Below are positions 11,894 to 23,786 of a DNA stretch of 64,000 bases, piece by piece. Under the pieces are notes generated by a model, which was given only the letters and a program-made list of their open reading frames with translations, made no database searches and was not told the origin of the DNA. The stretch is taken from the NCBI GenBank assembly GCA_026545225.1, contig CM048849.1, positions 54,072,836 to 54,136,835 of the forward strand, written 5' to 3'. The position numbers were made by a program, and so were the translations under genes. The DNA comes from Cornus controversa. Its lineage: Eukaryota > Streptophyta > Magnoliopsida > Cornales > Cornaceae. How positions within the stretch are numbered: position 1 is the stretch's first letter; every line of letters begins with the position of its first letter.

Positions 11894-12470
11894 TTAAGAG
11901 ATGACTTTGGTCCAGTCTTTCTTCAGTTTTCTTAGCCATTCCTCTGTGCTGCGGTTTTCCATTTTTATTTGGCTCTGGATCTCATCATTCTGCATGCTGC
12001 CTGCGGGGCTTATTTTCATTGTCGCTTCCCATTAACTAGAATATCAGTAGGCGAACTAAATTTCACCAATATGTGTACAAAATGACTGCCCTTAAACTTA
12101 AGACTACATTCTCCTGCTTTACAAGTGTGAACTTTTACGATTGTAACAAGCAATGCCCTAGGTTTTTCTTTCATCTGCATTAGTTATATCTTTCATTTCC
12201 TCATCCCGTACATCTTCAATTGTTGTTAATCACAAAATAAAACTGAAATCTCTATTAGTTAAGAATTAGATTTCTCCAATCATGATTAACCAAGTCCCTT
12301 TTTAGGGGGGGGGAAAAAATCATGCATAAGAGAAATAGATAATAGATGCATCAACATGCATTATTTAGCCAACAAAGTGAAAGAAACAAAAAACTTCAAG
12401 AAAAAAAGGGAACTAAAGTCTACGAACCTTGTACATCCGATTGAATAACATTAAGAGCCTTTTCACACAG
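11894..12470 (-). other. Candidate alternative 3' exons of the F-box/kelch gene
   Basis: Three exon-like blocks lie just downstream of the F-box stop codon on its own strand. Block A (12470-12428) is bounded by ATTATAG| and ACAAG|GTTCGT and reads LCEKALNVIQSDVQ. Block B (12213-12158) follows TTGAAG| and reads on from A in phase as DVRDEEMKDITNADERKT, then a stop. Block C (12024-11894) can also be joined to A and reads ATMKISPAGSMQND... to a stop. The F-box frame itself has a donor-like CAG|GTTCTG four codons before its stop, in phase 0 with A. These may therefore encode alternative C-termini, or they may be non-coding 3' UTR exons. This is inferred from splice-site sequence and phase only. 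Confidence 0.3.
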
Positions 12471-12562
12471 CTATAATCATTCTACAGTTTTAATATTCTA
12501 GTTTACTTAGAATTTAAGCAACAAGAAACAAAACATTACATATTAAAAAAAAAAAATTAAAG

Positions 12563-13780
12563 TTAAGCAAACAGAACCTGTGCACTTGAAGGTGTCAGTT
12601 CGGAGAAAGCTTCCGGTGCAACCACCACTTGCCACTGAACAGAAAAGCTCAACTTTTTCTCAGAAGTGCTTTCTTGGTTCAGCCTCAAGATATGACCCAC
12701 AGCAACATGAAGATTCCGACCCACAACATAAATACTGTAATCACAGCAATTGACAGAGAAAGGCTTGCATATCTGCTCTGGTAAAGGAGGTCCTTCTACC
12801 AGTTCCCAAGAATCAGTATCTGTGTCATAAACCTTAAGTTTTGTTCTTTCATGCTCTGAAACCACAAACAAGTGCCCGTAAACCACAGCACTCGAACCAG
12901 TCCAGCCTTCTCTCAGTCCAGCAGCCATATTCTCCCAGTGATCAGTTCTTGGGTCATAAATCTGACCCCTAGGTACAAAATAAAAAGGCCAAAACCAGCC
13001 TTCAGTTACAAGAAGCTTCCCATTGAAAACAGCTGCATCATAAGAGGCCATGTTTGTTCCCATGCTTGCAACGGGCCGCCAAATCCCCTTACCAGGGTCC
13101 AACACTTCAGCTGAGTTGAGTTCAAGGAGCTTTGTGCTATTTCCTCCAGCCACATAAATCATCCCATCAATCACCCCACTAGCAAAAAACGACCGTGCAG
13201 TGATCATCTTTTTCAACACAGTCCAACGGTTCTTCTGTATTTCATATTTTAACACCAAGTTGAGGGGGCAATCCACATCAGAAATGACACCACCACAGAC
13301 GAAAAGGGCGCCCTCATGGGGGATGGAAACACACCTAAATCCATGGGGGCAAACCTTGTCTTTGCAAGGCATTGCGGGGATAGTATGCCAAGAGAAGTGG
13401 ACGAGGTTAAGAACATGCCACAGAATTTTTCCAGTACATTTGTGGAAGGAAAACACAAATAGCCAAGGGTCGTGAAACCCAAGTTGCTTTCTCCGGATGA
13501 AGAATCGCTCCTTGCTGCCAAGCAAGAGATACCAACGCTTGCAAACAGCCCTGCAGGCCGCATGGCTCTCGACTGGTAGCCGGAGGAGACAATTTAGAGC
13601 GATATCATCCACAAGGCCCGGGATGAGGGGCTCTCCCCTCATACACAATTCCAACTCTAAAGAATGATCTGGCAAAGATGCTTGCATTACAGCTAACCTA
13701 AACTTTGGGGATAAGGTCATCTGGCAATCTCCTAGCTTGTGGACGGGCACCTGTTGCGATGAAACTCGTACCCGCTGCAT
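12563..13780 (-). CDS. F-box/kelch-repeat protein (At1g30090-like)
   Basis: A 405-residue intronless frame. Residues ~52-95 form the F-box (PLIPGLVDDIALNCLLRLPV, then CRAVCKRW), which docks on SKP1 in an SCF ubiquitin ligase. Residues ~147-360 form kelch blades with diagnostic pieces: FVCGGV, MITARSFFASGVIDGMIYVA, GGNSTKL, YDPRTDHWE, REGWTG and YDTDTDSWE. These should make a beta-propeller that binds a substrate, which is unknown. From memory it matches Arabidopsis At1g30090 nearly end to end: the N-terminus MQRVRVSSQ, HKLGD, MTLSPKFR, RGEPLIPGL, and the C-terminus LFA. That agreement supports both the chosen start and the stop. The next recognisable gene of that Arabidopsis neighbourhood, NCED, lies about 25 kb away here. 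No defects seen. Confidence 0.95.
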   Translation of the reverse strand: MQRVRVSSQQVPVHKLGDCQMTLSPKFRLAVMQASLPDHSLELELCMRGEPLIPGLVDDIALNCLLRLPVESHAACRAVCKRWYLLLGSKERFFIRRKQLGFHDPWLFVFSFHKCTGKILWHVLNLVHFSWHTIPAMPCKDKVCPHGFRCVSIPHEGALFVCGGVISDVDCPLNLVLKYEIQKNRWTVLKKMITARSFFASGVIDGMIYVAGGNSTKLLELNSAEVLDPGKGIWRPVASMGTNMASYDAAVFNGKLLVTEGWFWPFYFVPRGQIYDPRTDHWENMAAGLREGWTGSSAVVYGHLFVVSEHERTKLKVYDTDTDSWELVEGPPLPEQICKPFSVNCCDYSIYVVGRNLHVAVGHILRLNQESTSEKKLSFSVQWQVVVAPEAFSELTPSSAQVLFA

Positions 13781-14157
13781 CTTTCTCTCTTAATCACAAT
13801 ACCAAAAACCTCAACAACACTGAGCTAGGGAGCCGTTGTTCCAACATGTGAATTCCTTTATATTATGTTGCCCCCTTTCCCTTCAAAAGGGTGGTGTATT
13901 TAAGAACCCAACCAAATAAAAATATTCAAATCCCAATCCAAAGAAAGGAATCTATTCTAACACTTTGCACGATTCATCATAAATTCACTGATTTTGTGCA
14001 AACACAAGAATTCCCAAATCTTCAATTAAAATCCAGCAGTACCTTCTCCAGAAAATCCTCTTTAATCTCATAAGAAATAGATTCTAAAAATCACAAGACA
14101 AAAAAAAAATCCCATTTAGAAAAACCCAACATATGCCTTCAAAGTCAACAACTTTAA

Positions 14158-14189
<32 letters not shown>

Positions 14190-14786
14190 GTGACATATCA
14201 TTCCAACACATACTTCATTTCCACCTCAGCCTCTCAGGACACACAACATTTGAGAGGTTTCTAACTCTTAAAGAAAACACGAAGCATCAAGAATTCAAAG
14301 CCCAAGAAATGATGCCTCGGAAACAGCCGAATCTATCAAAATTTCACAACCCAGTTTATAGATCAGATAGAGATGGGTTTTCAATGGTCTCTACAAATTA
14401 ACAAGTAACTTACAAAAGAAAACACAGTACCAGAAGAAGAATAGTGCTATAATAATTCAGATATTAAAGCGACTTGTCAAAAAAAGGAAAAAGAAGGAAA
14501 TTAATGCATAAACTTACAGATATAAAGATAGATGAGAACTTGTTTAAGGATGGCGAGTTGATGAAATTTACAGCTCTGGTTATCTATTTTGTACCAAATA
14601 TTGATGATGACCCAGAAAAGCTTCTTTCTTCTCAAGGAATGTTATTTTGTCCCGTTCCTGAATCAAATCTATATGTGGCAAATATGGTTCCAATTTTTCC
14701 AGCGAAATATATTCCTCACGCGCCGATTCAGTGCGTGCCATGAATTATAAAACCTGACAGTGTCTCCCGTGGAATCAAAATGATGA
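13781..14786 (-). promoter_or_regulatory. 5' leader and promoter region of the F-box/kelch gene
   Basis: This region holds the 5' flank of the minus-strand F-box gene. A (CT)n tract at about 14163-14189 (a GA repeat on the gene strand) is typical of plant 5' UTRs and core promoters. TATA-like sequence occurs near 13857-13868 on the minus strand. No start site can be fixed from sequence. An 89-codon + strand frame at 14474-14743 has no recognisable family and I do not call it a gene. Confidence 0.4.
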
Positions 14787-15913
14787 GGAATGTTCGGTAA
14801 CACTTTTCATTTTATTCCGATATCATAGCTTTTATTTTTATTTTTATTTTTTTTAAGTAGTAATAGAAATTGTATTTAATAATGTAATTTTTATTTTTAA
14901 AAAACCAAAAGTGATGTCAAAAGTTTGATCATTCTTAAACATAATTAGAAAGTTTCATAACGAAACTATCAGTTCAGATTTTATTTTTCAGTTCAAATTT
15001 TTATTTCTGATTTTTTTATAAAATACAATAAATATAAATTTTCCTTGCTAAAAAATATAATATAATACAATAAATTAAAATTTTATAAAAAAAACAAGAA
15101 TAAAAAAAATTAGAAAATACAATAAAGAAGAAAATTATAAATATAAATAATATAATATAAATCAAATACAATAAAAACAAAATTATAAGTCAATAAGAAT
15201 AAAAATATTTTATAAAATACAATAAATAAATATAAAGATATATAAATATAATAATAATAAAAAATAAATATATAATATATATATATAAAGATACATATAA
15301 GAAGAAAATACAAAAAAATAAGAGCTATATATAAATACAATTATATATAATATAAAAATATAATATAATCAATACAAAATTATAAGTCAATAAAAATAAA
15401 AATATTTTATAAAATACAATAAATATAAATATAAATATAATAAGAAAATACATAAAATAAGAGTTATATATAATATAAAAGGAAATAAAAAAAAAAGTAT
15501 ATATAATAATATATGACAATTATCAAAAACATGTAAATAGTTAAAATTTATGACAATTACCAAAAACATGCAAATACTTAAAAATAAATTTTTAATTAAA
15601 ATAAACTAAAATAAAGTCCTAACAAATATAATTTCAGAGGAAAGAATGTACATTATCACATTTATGTTAGTTAAAATGAGTTTGAACCATATTACTTAAG
15701 CACAATTTTTAGTTAAAGATACAACTATTTTAAAAAATATATATTAATTTTGTGTTACTAAATATATTTTCATATTTGTGCTTTCAAACTTTCAAAAGCA
15801 TATGACGTTACCAAACGTATTTTGCTTTTGACAGAAATGGTAGCGTAGCAGGTTTTCAGATTTCATTTTTCAAAAATCAGAAAATAGAATCCGACAGCTT
15901 TACCAAATAGTCC
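14787..15913. mobile_element. Extremely AT-rich segment, possible decayed TIR transposon
   Basis: The left end, GGAATGTTCGGTAACACT, and the inverse of the right end, GGACTATTTGGTAAAGCT (ending at 15913), agree at 13 of 18 positions and resemble Harbinger/hAT termini. No convincing target-site duplication was found. The interior is almost only A and T, with an internal duplication (about 15183-15240 versus 15378-15435) and a shorter one at 15511-15580. The open frames here are compositional artefacts. Confidence 0.35.
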
Positions 15914-17687
15914 ATAAAGTAACTATTTGAGTAATTGTTAAGAAAATATATTCATTAAAAAATATTCTTTTATAATTATTGTAATTTTTTTTTATTCTTC
16001 GCAATGAAACATTATAGAATACCCCATAATATCATTCCATCTATCACTTCTGATAGATAAAAACTCTAGATAATAAAAAATATCAATAGATTGGATGGAG
16101 TAGGGGGTAAGATACCCTTGGAAAGAAATCAAGCACTCAAATTATTTCTAAGAAAACTTAAACCCTAAACTTTCTAATTTGTAAGGTAAAAAATATACAT
16201 ACGTTGATGGTAATTGTTGCATATTTATTGTAATATCCTCTGTTTTTTTCTTTTTATCTAAAAGTAATTTGATTAATAAAATTTTACTAGCTACCAACCT
16301 TAAAAGGAAAAAAAAAGGTTGCATGCTAGTATAAAATTGAACTAGAATTTAGTTAAATTATTTTTTGGTAACATTAATTTTAGATGTGATCTTTTAATAC
16401 ATTTAATCGAATAAATGTGACATGAAAGATTATATAGTGTATTATTATTATTATTTAACAGATATAGTATATTATTCCCACACTCCACCATTCAACTTTA
16501 ATCTCCACTTTCTACCTCACAGGACACAAACTTGAGAATCTAAAAAGTTTTCAACTTGTTAAGTGATAGGAGTTGAATGTTACATATTCTAGCCTCTTAA
16601 TTTGAATATTTTATATTCTCTTAGTAATAGATTAATTGTGATTTTACTTTGTTTTAGTATTTTTCTTATTTTCAGGTCCTTAATAATAAATTCATTTAAA
16701 CTATAAATTTTGAGCTTTTAAAGATGAAATTCAATATGGTTAGAAGAAGTGTACATAAATTAAACCAAGTCAAGTTAATATTTCAATTCAAAACATCTAA
16801 AGGAAGAGACCTAAAAGGAGTGTAATTGCTTAAGGAAGTTATGAGTTGAAAATTATTTCAAGAATTTTTTCTCAAAAAATACTCATCTTTTTTTTTTATA
16901 TAAAAGTAAAACAGAAAAAACTTGATATAAAAAAACCCTTCTTTCTAATGAAAATTTTTTCGAAAAACAAAAAAAAAAATCTGAAATTTTTTTATTATGT
17001 AATTGTGCATTTTTTAGTTTTTTTTCCAAAAAAAATTTTCCCGGAAAAAAAACTCCTCTTTTTTTATTAAGGTAAAAAAAATTTAATATAAAAAAAACTT
17101 TCTTTTCTTTATTGTTCTTTATTTTTTATAATAATGAAAATGGTAAAATGGTCATAGAAAATGATAATATATGAAAGAGAGGGTAATTTGTTCACTTTTT
17201 ATAATGTGAGGGTGTGATATGGCCCAAAATATAGCATATAGGGTTTCTTGCAGCTTTTTAAAAGCACCGCTGGGGGGGGGGGGCGCCTTTGCCTTATTAA
17301 AATTAGGAATGGTTTAGTTTTGATTCATTATAACCAAACCAAAGTTTGATTAGAAAGGACTTTATTTTCTCTCATTAGCATCCATACAAAGCATAGAGAG
17401 AGAGAGAGAGTCCAAAAGAAGGTGACACCATAGTTTAAAGAACAATTAGGACACTAAAAAATGTAAAAACAAAGCATTGTGTGATGTAAAGATTTTTTAA
17501 AGAACATGGTTGGATGACAAATATGAGTTGTCTTCATTTTTCAATGGGCTCTACAAATTTATAGCTCTTGAAACATAACAATAAAAGATAAGTAGTGTTA
17601 TACCTCATAAATTAAGGAATGATTTGTATGCATTTGGTATATCATTCGAAGACTACCACCGTATTATAAATGTTTGAAAAATGAAAG
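15914..17687. other. AT-rich intergenic
   Basis: No gene seen. The segment at 16860-17110 has loosely repeated A- and T-rich units. A run of 12 G lies at about 17272-17283 and a (GA)n tract at about 17396-17410. Confidence 0.5.
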
Positions 17688-17819
17688 TTAGACAAAATTG
17701 TCAGACCTACACTTTCTCGTTCGTACGATGCATGTGGTGAGTACATGTGGTAAGGCCTACCACATGCATCCAATGAATGTAAAAGTGTACGTGTAGCAAT
17801 TTTGTCTAAGTAGCATGGT
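17688..17819. mobile_element. Small MITE-like inverted repeat, ~132 bp
   Basis: The ends TTAGACAAAATTG (17688) and its exact inverse (ending at 17819) continue as imperfect arms through ACCTACACTTT and ATGCATGTGGT to a central TACCACAT/ATGTGGTA palindrome. The whole forms one fold-back. No clear target-site duplication, so the superfamily is open. Confidence 0.6.
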
Positions 17820-18750
17820 TCTAAATGTTTTATATAGACAAAATAATTTCTTTTTAATTATATATTCCATCACACTGTGTATCACTTGTCAACTTGCATG
17901 TTAAATAAAATGGATTGACACAAACTTAACTTCCATTTTAAATTTTGTTTTGCAAAAAGTGAGTGCAAGGCCAATAAGAGTGATTCATGTTATTTTGCTG
18001 ATGATATTACTAAATAACTAAATATGTTATGTAAACACATTGCACATATATGTCTGTGTATCTAGATTCTTAATACAAATATATGATTATAGGACACTTA
18101 AAGCAATATATATGTATATATATATAACATTTCCTCCTTAGAAGGAAAGGTTAAATACACTGACCTTCCTTGAGTTTTGGACAAATTACATTCAAATAGA
18201 TCGTTCAGCCTTTATTACTTTGAACTCCCCTGAATTTGGTGTGCCTGCTCAACGACACTCTTTAATATTTTTTTCTGGCAAAGTAGTTAACCAAATGACC
18301 ATTTTTCTTTCTCTTATATGAAAAGACAATTATAACTTTATGTATTCAATGAAATTACAAAAAAAAAAAACCAAAATCACATAACCAAAATGCCATTGAA
18401 TCATACACCCTAACCAAAAACAAAAGCTAAATCTAAATAGTTACAAAAGTTAATTTGGAGTTGAAATGCCCTCCACTTTCCCAGTTTCTCTCTCTATATA
18501 TACATACACATCAGAGAGCATTATGTAAACAAATTATTATATTTCATCTTCAAATCTATCTCTATATCTAAAGGGTTCAAAGGGTGGGTATGCATTCAAT
18601 AGTAATGGTCTTTTTGGTGGATATAAGAGAAGACGAGTGTTTCATGGTGATTGGTTCGGGGCATATACACACACACACAAAGACATATACATACACATAT
18701 TGGTGAATGAAAATATGTTAAAATAAACAAAAAATGATATACAGATATGC

Positions 18751-18848
18751 GCATGCACATGGGTATATGCTGGACTCTAAACTTTAAACTAATTTTGGTT
18801 CATTCAAGAACACATCATAGATTTATATATATATGTGTGTGTGTAATT

Positions 18849-18887
<39 letters not shown>

Positions 18888-18928
18888 GGGTTTAAAACTA
18901 TTGAGGATTTCTAAAAACATGAATCTGT
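18751..18928 (+). repeat. Direct repeat, left copy, flanking the copia fossil
   Basis: About 175 bp, starting CATGCACATGGGTATATGC and ending ACATGAATCTG. It is about 90% identical to 21525-21692, with its own (TG)n, (TA)n and (GA)n tracts that differ in length between copies. It is far longer than a retroelement target duplication. Confidence 0.8.
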
Positions 18929-21524
18929 AATGAACAATCTGTAATGAACAATTAGTTGGTTGTAGACCTATGAGGTGTGAAAGAAGTTTTGATTTGGAGA
19001 GCATATGACAAGGATATCATTTGGAGTTTGTACATTACTTCAGAAAGAATGGTTGGGTGTTCTTATGTGATTTGGATGACATATTTTTATTTGAATGTCT
19101 TATCTTTTACAACTAAAGTGTTTGGCATTATCATTGAGGTGAATTCAACTCTTATGACTCAAGTAATTGGTTTTCTTGATCTTAATAGGTAGTATTATTT
19201 TGCAATATTTGAGCACAAATCTTGATAGACCGTCTATAGATGATAATGATTCGAGCTTTATGAGAACCCAATGTATCTTTGCTAATTGACATGATTCCTT
19301 TTCTTGATAATTAGTTTCTAGGCTTTGATGATTCGAACTAGTCCATTGATTTACTAGATTTATGACTTAGACTTGGTTATTTTTTGTCAGACATGGTGTC
19401 TCTGATTAGACTTTGTTTATTCTATGGATACGATACTTGTGTTTGGGTAATACTTTTGTAAACTTTGATGCAAATTTTAATATATGGAGTTACATGTCCA
19501 AGGACATCTTTGTGATAGATGTTGATATCTAGTTTCTAGAACTCATGGTGATGATGAGGATTAGGTCTTGGTGGTTTAGACCTAGTTTATGTTTTACTAA
19601 ACTTTGAGTAGTTAGTTCTATTTGTGTCTAAATTTGGTATTTGAACTTGGTATGTTCTATGTTTTAATGTGCTTAGACTTGTTAGGTTTAATATTCTCTA
19701 TACTTTGCTCATATGAAACCTTCAACAATTTTAAGGCTTATCTGTTATATTTGATTGGAGGTTATACTTATATCTCACTTAATCATGTCATGATTTGTTC
19801 TCTCTTGTTCTCATTATTTTTACTTTGTCAATTTGTTTCAAAAAGGGGGAGAATTATCTAGGTGCTTTGACAAATGGGGAGATTTATTTCTTTGAGCCAT
19901 GTGGGGAGATAGTATATTTCATTGGTTATATGATTAAGTGGGAGTTTGTAGATAATTTTATACCATTATGTTTTTCTTGATTAAGTTTTTATAGGTAGTG
20001 TTGTTTGCATAATGTGTAGATTTTACAGGTTTGACAGACACTACACATGAAGGTTGAAAGCTTACTCATGATGCTTTGAGTTCTTCAAAATATATTTCTT
20101 TGTATTGGGGATATATTGTAATCTTATTTTTTTAGTGGTTAGGTTATAATTGTCTAGCTGAATTTTGTCAAGAAATTGCCAAGGGGGAGATTATGATGTA
20201 TATTTTTGTAATTAGTAATTTTTGGTGTCAAAATCGAACATGATTGAGTTGTATTATTTGAGTTATATTGATTATGTAATTGAAGTCTTAGAGTGAGCAT
20301 AAAGTTCTACATCAACCATACACAGGTTCATCAAAAAATGAAGCTTGAATCTTGAAAAAAGTCGTCAATGGTCTGAACAAGGATTTGATCGATTAAAGGT
20401 TCGAGATTGTTCCGAATGCATAAGGACATCTTTGATCACATATGAGAGTCACATAGTCTAGGAAAAGTGATGAGAACACATATTTCAAATCGGGAGGTTC
20501 CGACCTTGAAAATAGGGGCTTTTAAGTAAATTTGTGACAATTTCAAGGTTGGACTGATCCATGAGGTCTCAGCAATTCCTGCAAAGTATGCTACAGGAGT
20601 TGGACCGGTCCAAGTGAAAGCTGGACCGGTCCAACTTTTATGGTCTGCGAATTTTGACTAGTTTTGTCCTGTTTGACCCGGATGAACCCAAAACTTTCTA
20701 AAACTGTGGGGACTTGTTTTCTATTGGATTTTAATTTGTTTCTAAAAAAAATTAGAATTTTTTATCTATATAAAAATCTCATATGATTTATATCTCAGTG
20801 TGCCTTCAACAAAGCTTTCTATAGAACAGAAAATCATATTTTTATAGAGAGAAAGTATTAAGATATTTTTCTAAACAGAGAATTTTTTTCTCAAATTTTT
20901 TGTTTATATTTTTGAGAGCACACACATATTTCACTGAGTGATTTAGGGTGATCTCTATTTGCTTAATCAACTGTTCGAAGACTGCATTAAAGATTTCTTC
21001 TTGATCAAGTTACTGGATTGACGTCTTCTACAATTGTTCGTTGGTGAGGAAGGAGAAGAAAATCGTGCTACGAATGGGACAAAATACTTGTTAAGTGTTT
21101 GTGTTCTTCCAGTTACCCCTTCTGAAAGGATTTTGACTTTAGCTAGGAATCTGCAACAGTTGGACGAACTAGTCGCAATTCTAAGCATGAGGTGTTCCAC
21201 ATTAGAGTTCTTGTCATAGTGGAGTAGGTGTGAATCTAAGACAGAGTTTATTGTACTTTGTTTCGACGATAGTGGATTTGTTTATCTGGGGCTACAAAGC
21301 CTCACCCGTGATTTTTTTCTGATCTGAATTTTTCACGTAGATTTGGTGCATTCGTTTACTTTACTGTAATTTATTTCTTTACTTGCTTTGTGGAACTGCT
21401 TTAATTATTAATTGAACTTAAAATTAGATAATCTGAATAATTAAGCAAAAAGTGAGAAAACCTAATCACCCCCCTCTAGGTTTTAAATCTAACTTTTGCA
21501 ACTGCTTCCGCCCCACGCAACTCA
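18929..21524 (+). mobile_element. Ty1/copia LTR retrotransposon fossil, incomplete
   Basis: A broken element in + orientation. The features seen are the polypurine tract AAGGGGGAGATT at about 20181-20192, then an LTR from about 20194 to about 21524 that contains paired TGGACCGGTCCAA motifs and the CACCCCCCTCTAGGTTTTAAA block common near the ends of SIRE/Tork-type copia LTRs. Upstream, 18929-20180, is internal sequence with no intact coding domain I can name. No second LTR was found in the window, so the insertion age cannot be estimated. It lies inside the MULE at 18149-22545 and between two long direct repeats. Confidence 0.6.
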
Positions 21525-21692
21525 CATGTACATGGGTATATGCTGGACTCTAAACTGTAAACTAATTTTGGTTCATTCAGGAACACATCATAGATTTAGA
21601 TAAATATATATGTGTGTGTGTGTGTAATTTATATATATATAGAGAAAGGAGTTTAAAACTATTGAGGGTTTCTAAAAATATGAATCTGGTGT
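21525..21692 (+). repeat. Direct repeat, right copy, flanking the copia fossil
   Basis: The partner of 18751-18928. It abuts the LTR end and continues into the remaining part of the host MULE. Confidence 0.8.
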
Positions 21693-22545
21693 GGTGTATT
21701 TCATTGATTGGAGATATCACTTTGAATATATAAATGGGGCATTTAAAAGATTCAATAATTATAATCCATGATTTTAGGATGAACAGTAAGCAATGGGTTT
21801 GGACATAGAGGTCGCGTATGGCTTGAACACAACTTACTGTTGCCATGGATTAGCTTAGATAAGGAATCTATAGATGCATTGGAATTTCAATATTTTCATA
21901 GTGATTCATGAATGATTAAGGTTGGATTTTGTGGTAAAAGAGATTGGAACCATAATTTAAGGCTCAGGTTAGTGTTCTAGGCGTGAAATCAAAGTGGGAA
22001 AGAAGACCCACTTTGGGTCAATTGTCTTGTAGATCTCTACTGTAAAAGGTAGTATACAATCTACACATATATATACTATGACTTCATCACTGATTCATCG
22101 CCGCCGTCAACACAGAATAGTCGCATTCACATGCCTCGTCTTTGTCAAAAAATTTCTTGACATAACTTAGCCGCCGCCAGAGTTTGCCCTAGCCGTCGCC
22201 TTTGTCAGATTTTCCTCCGGCCATCGTGATCTCGCCTTTGTCAGAACATCCTTTGGTCATCGTAATGGTCGCTTAGATTGATTTTGGGAAAGGTTACATT
22301 AGAGAGAAAGAGTCCCTTGGGTCAAAGAGAGAGTGTGTGTATATAGTTAAGGGCATAAAAGACTTTTCACTTTATCACATATTTGAAATATAATTTGTTA
22401 TTATGATAAAGCAAAATAATCTTTTTATACTAAATATTAATGTCGATGACCTCAAAAATAGATTTAGGAGATGTCAGAATAATAAAGATTGAACAGTCTC
22501 TTCGAATGTAATTTGCCCAAACCTCGTGGGAGGTCTAATTAACCC

Positions 22546-23540
22546 TAAAAGGAAAGTAAGGTATTCAAGTCTCAAGTGGGACAAAAATTTTTGTGAGTTG
22601 TTTACCTAATAAAAAAAAAAAGAGTAAAATTAATATACCCACTAAAAACAAGAAAGAAAAAAAAAAAGAAAGGAAAAAGAATAGCCTCTTAAATTGAGGG
22701 CTTTTAGTGTTTTAGGTTCGCTATTAGGCAGGCCCAAACCGACCAAGTTGTGTCAATGTCAATGTCAACCCAATATGACTTCGACATGTGATTGGGCTTT
22801 GTTCAGAAGACCTGGTCTTGGGCCTAGCTATCATTCAGATCCATCTCTTTTAGGTTTTATACTGAATTTATAAACCCAAATCTTTTGATAAATTTTCAAG
22901 ATTATAAAACAATAGTAACTCCACATTAAGACCCTTGTAATAGTTTAGCCTTGTAGTTTTGATAAATTCTCACTTGGTTATGCATCTAGTATTTCAATCC
23001 TTAGCTAACAAAGCTGTAATGATGATGCTCGTTTGTTTATAATATGAACCTCATAAGAAATGTAGTGAAACTGTGAAACACAAGGACACGGGATACAAAA
23101 AATTATAAAAAAAATAAGATACAGATACATCAAAGTTACAGAAATAAAAAATAATATAATAAACTAATATATATTCATTATTAACAAAAAAAAAATATTA
23201 CATTACATAAATATTTTAATTCATCATCAAACAATTAATAACCAAACAAACTTATAAACAAAAAAAAGACAAATAGATTAAAATGGATTAAAAAACCAGA
23301 TTTATTTAGTCATCTACATATATTTAGCTCATATTGTTAATCATAACTCAATAGCATATAAATTTCTTTTGAAATACTTGAATATTATCATTGCTACGAA
23401 GTGTTTGACACGTGTCTGAGAAGTATCAAAAACATATATATCAGGACATTTATACGTAGTGTCTGTAACATGTCTGACACGAATACAATATTTTCGGGGA
23501 AGTGTCTGTACTTTCTAGACTTAAAATAATAATTAATATC
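22546..23540. other. AT-rich intergenic
   Basis: No gene seen; poly-A-rich sequence with no recognisable element. Confidence 0.5.
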
Positions 23541-23774
23541 TATATTATATTTAAGTTTGGTTCAAAATGTCTTTGCATATTTACGGTCTAAAATCAATTT
23601 ATCTAACCATCTAACAGTCGCGATTCCTTCTACATTGATAGTACCATATGTACGGGCATGCACTAGTCTATATTACATTTAAACTTTGTCAAAATGTCTT
23701 TTTCTATTTACGGTATAAAATCAAACTATCTATCGATCACGATTCCTTTTACGCGAGCACATGCATACATTAGT
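23541..23774 (+). repeat. Tandem duplication, ~120-bp unit
   Basis: Two head-to-tail copies, about 23541-23668 and 23669-23774, share CTATATTA(T/C)ATTTAA, CAAAATGTCTTT, TATTTACGGT and CGATTCCTT in the same order. A related TATTTACG(A/G)T...AATTATTCTATCTAA sequence occurs in the inverted repeat near 44.2 kb, so this is a dispersed family. Confidence 0.65.
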
Positions 23775-23786
23775 GTGTATATATAA

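Larger units (their letters stand above)
18149..22545. mobile_element. Non-autonomous Mutator-like element (MULE), interrupted by a copia fossil
   Basis: The left end (18149-18240, starting GGTTAAATACACTGACC) and the inverse of the right end (22545-22450, starting GGGTTAATTAGACCTCCC) are about 70% alike over ~95 bp, with the shared core CAAATTACATTC. The flanks TAGAAGGAAA (18139-18148) and TAAAAGGAAA (22546-22555) agree at 9 of 10 positions, which fits the 9-10-bp target duplication of Mutator-type transposition. No transposase was seen. About 2.6 kb of the interior is a later copia insertion, so the original element was about 1.8 kb. Confidence 0.6.

Noticed and set aside
14474-14743. 89-codon frame on the + strand
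   Set aside because: No recognised motif, no promoter or splice context, and it lies in the upstream region of the minus-strand F-box gene.
15110-15569. Tyr/Ile/Phe-rich open frames on the minus strand
   Set aside because: Translation of nearly pure A/T sequence; no codon bias or family pattern.
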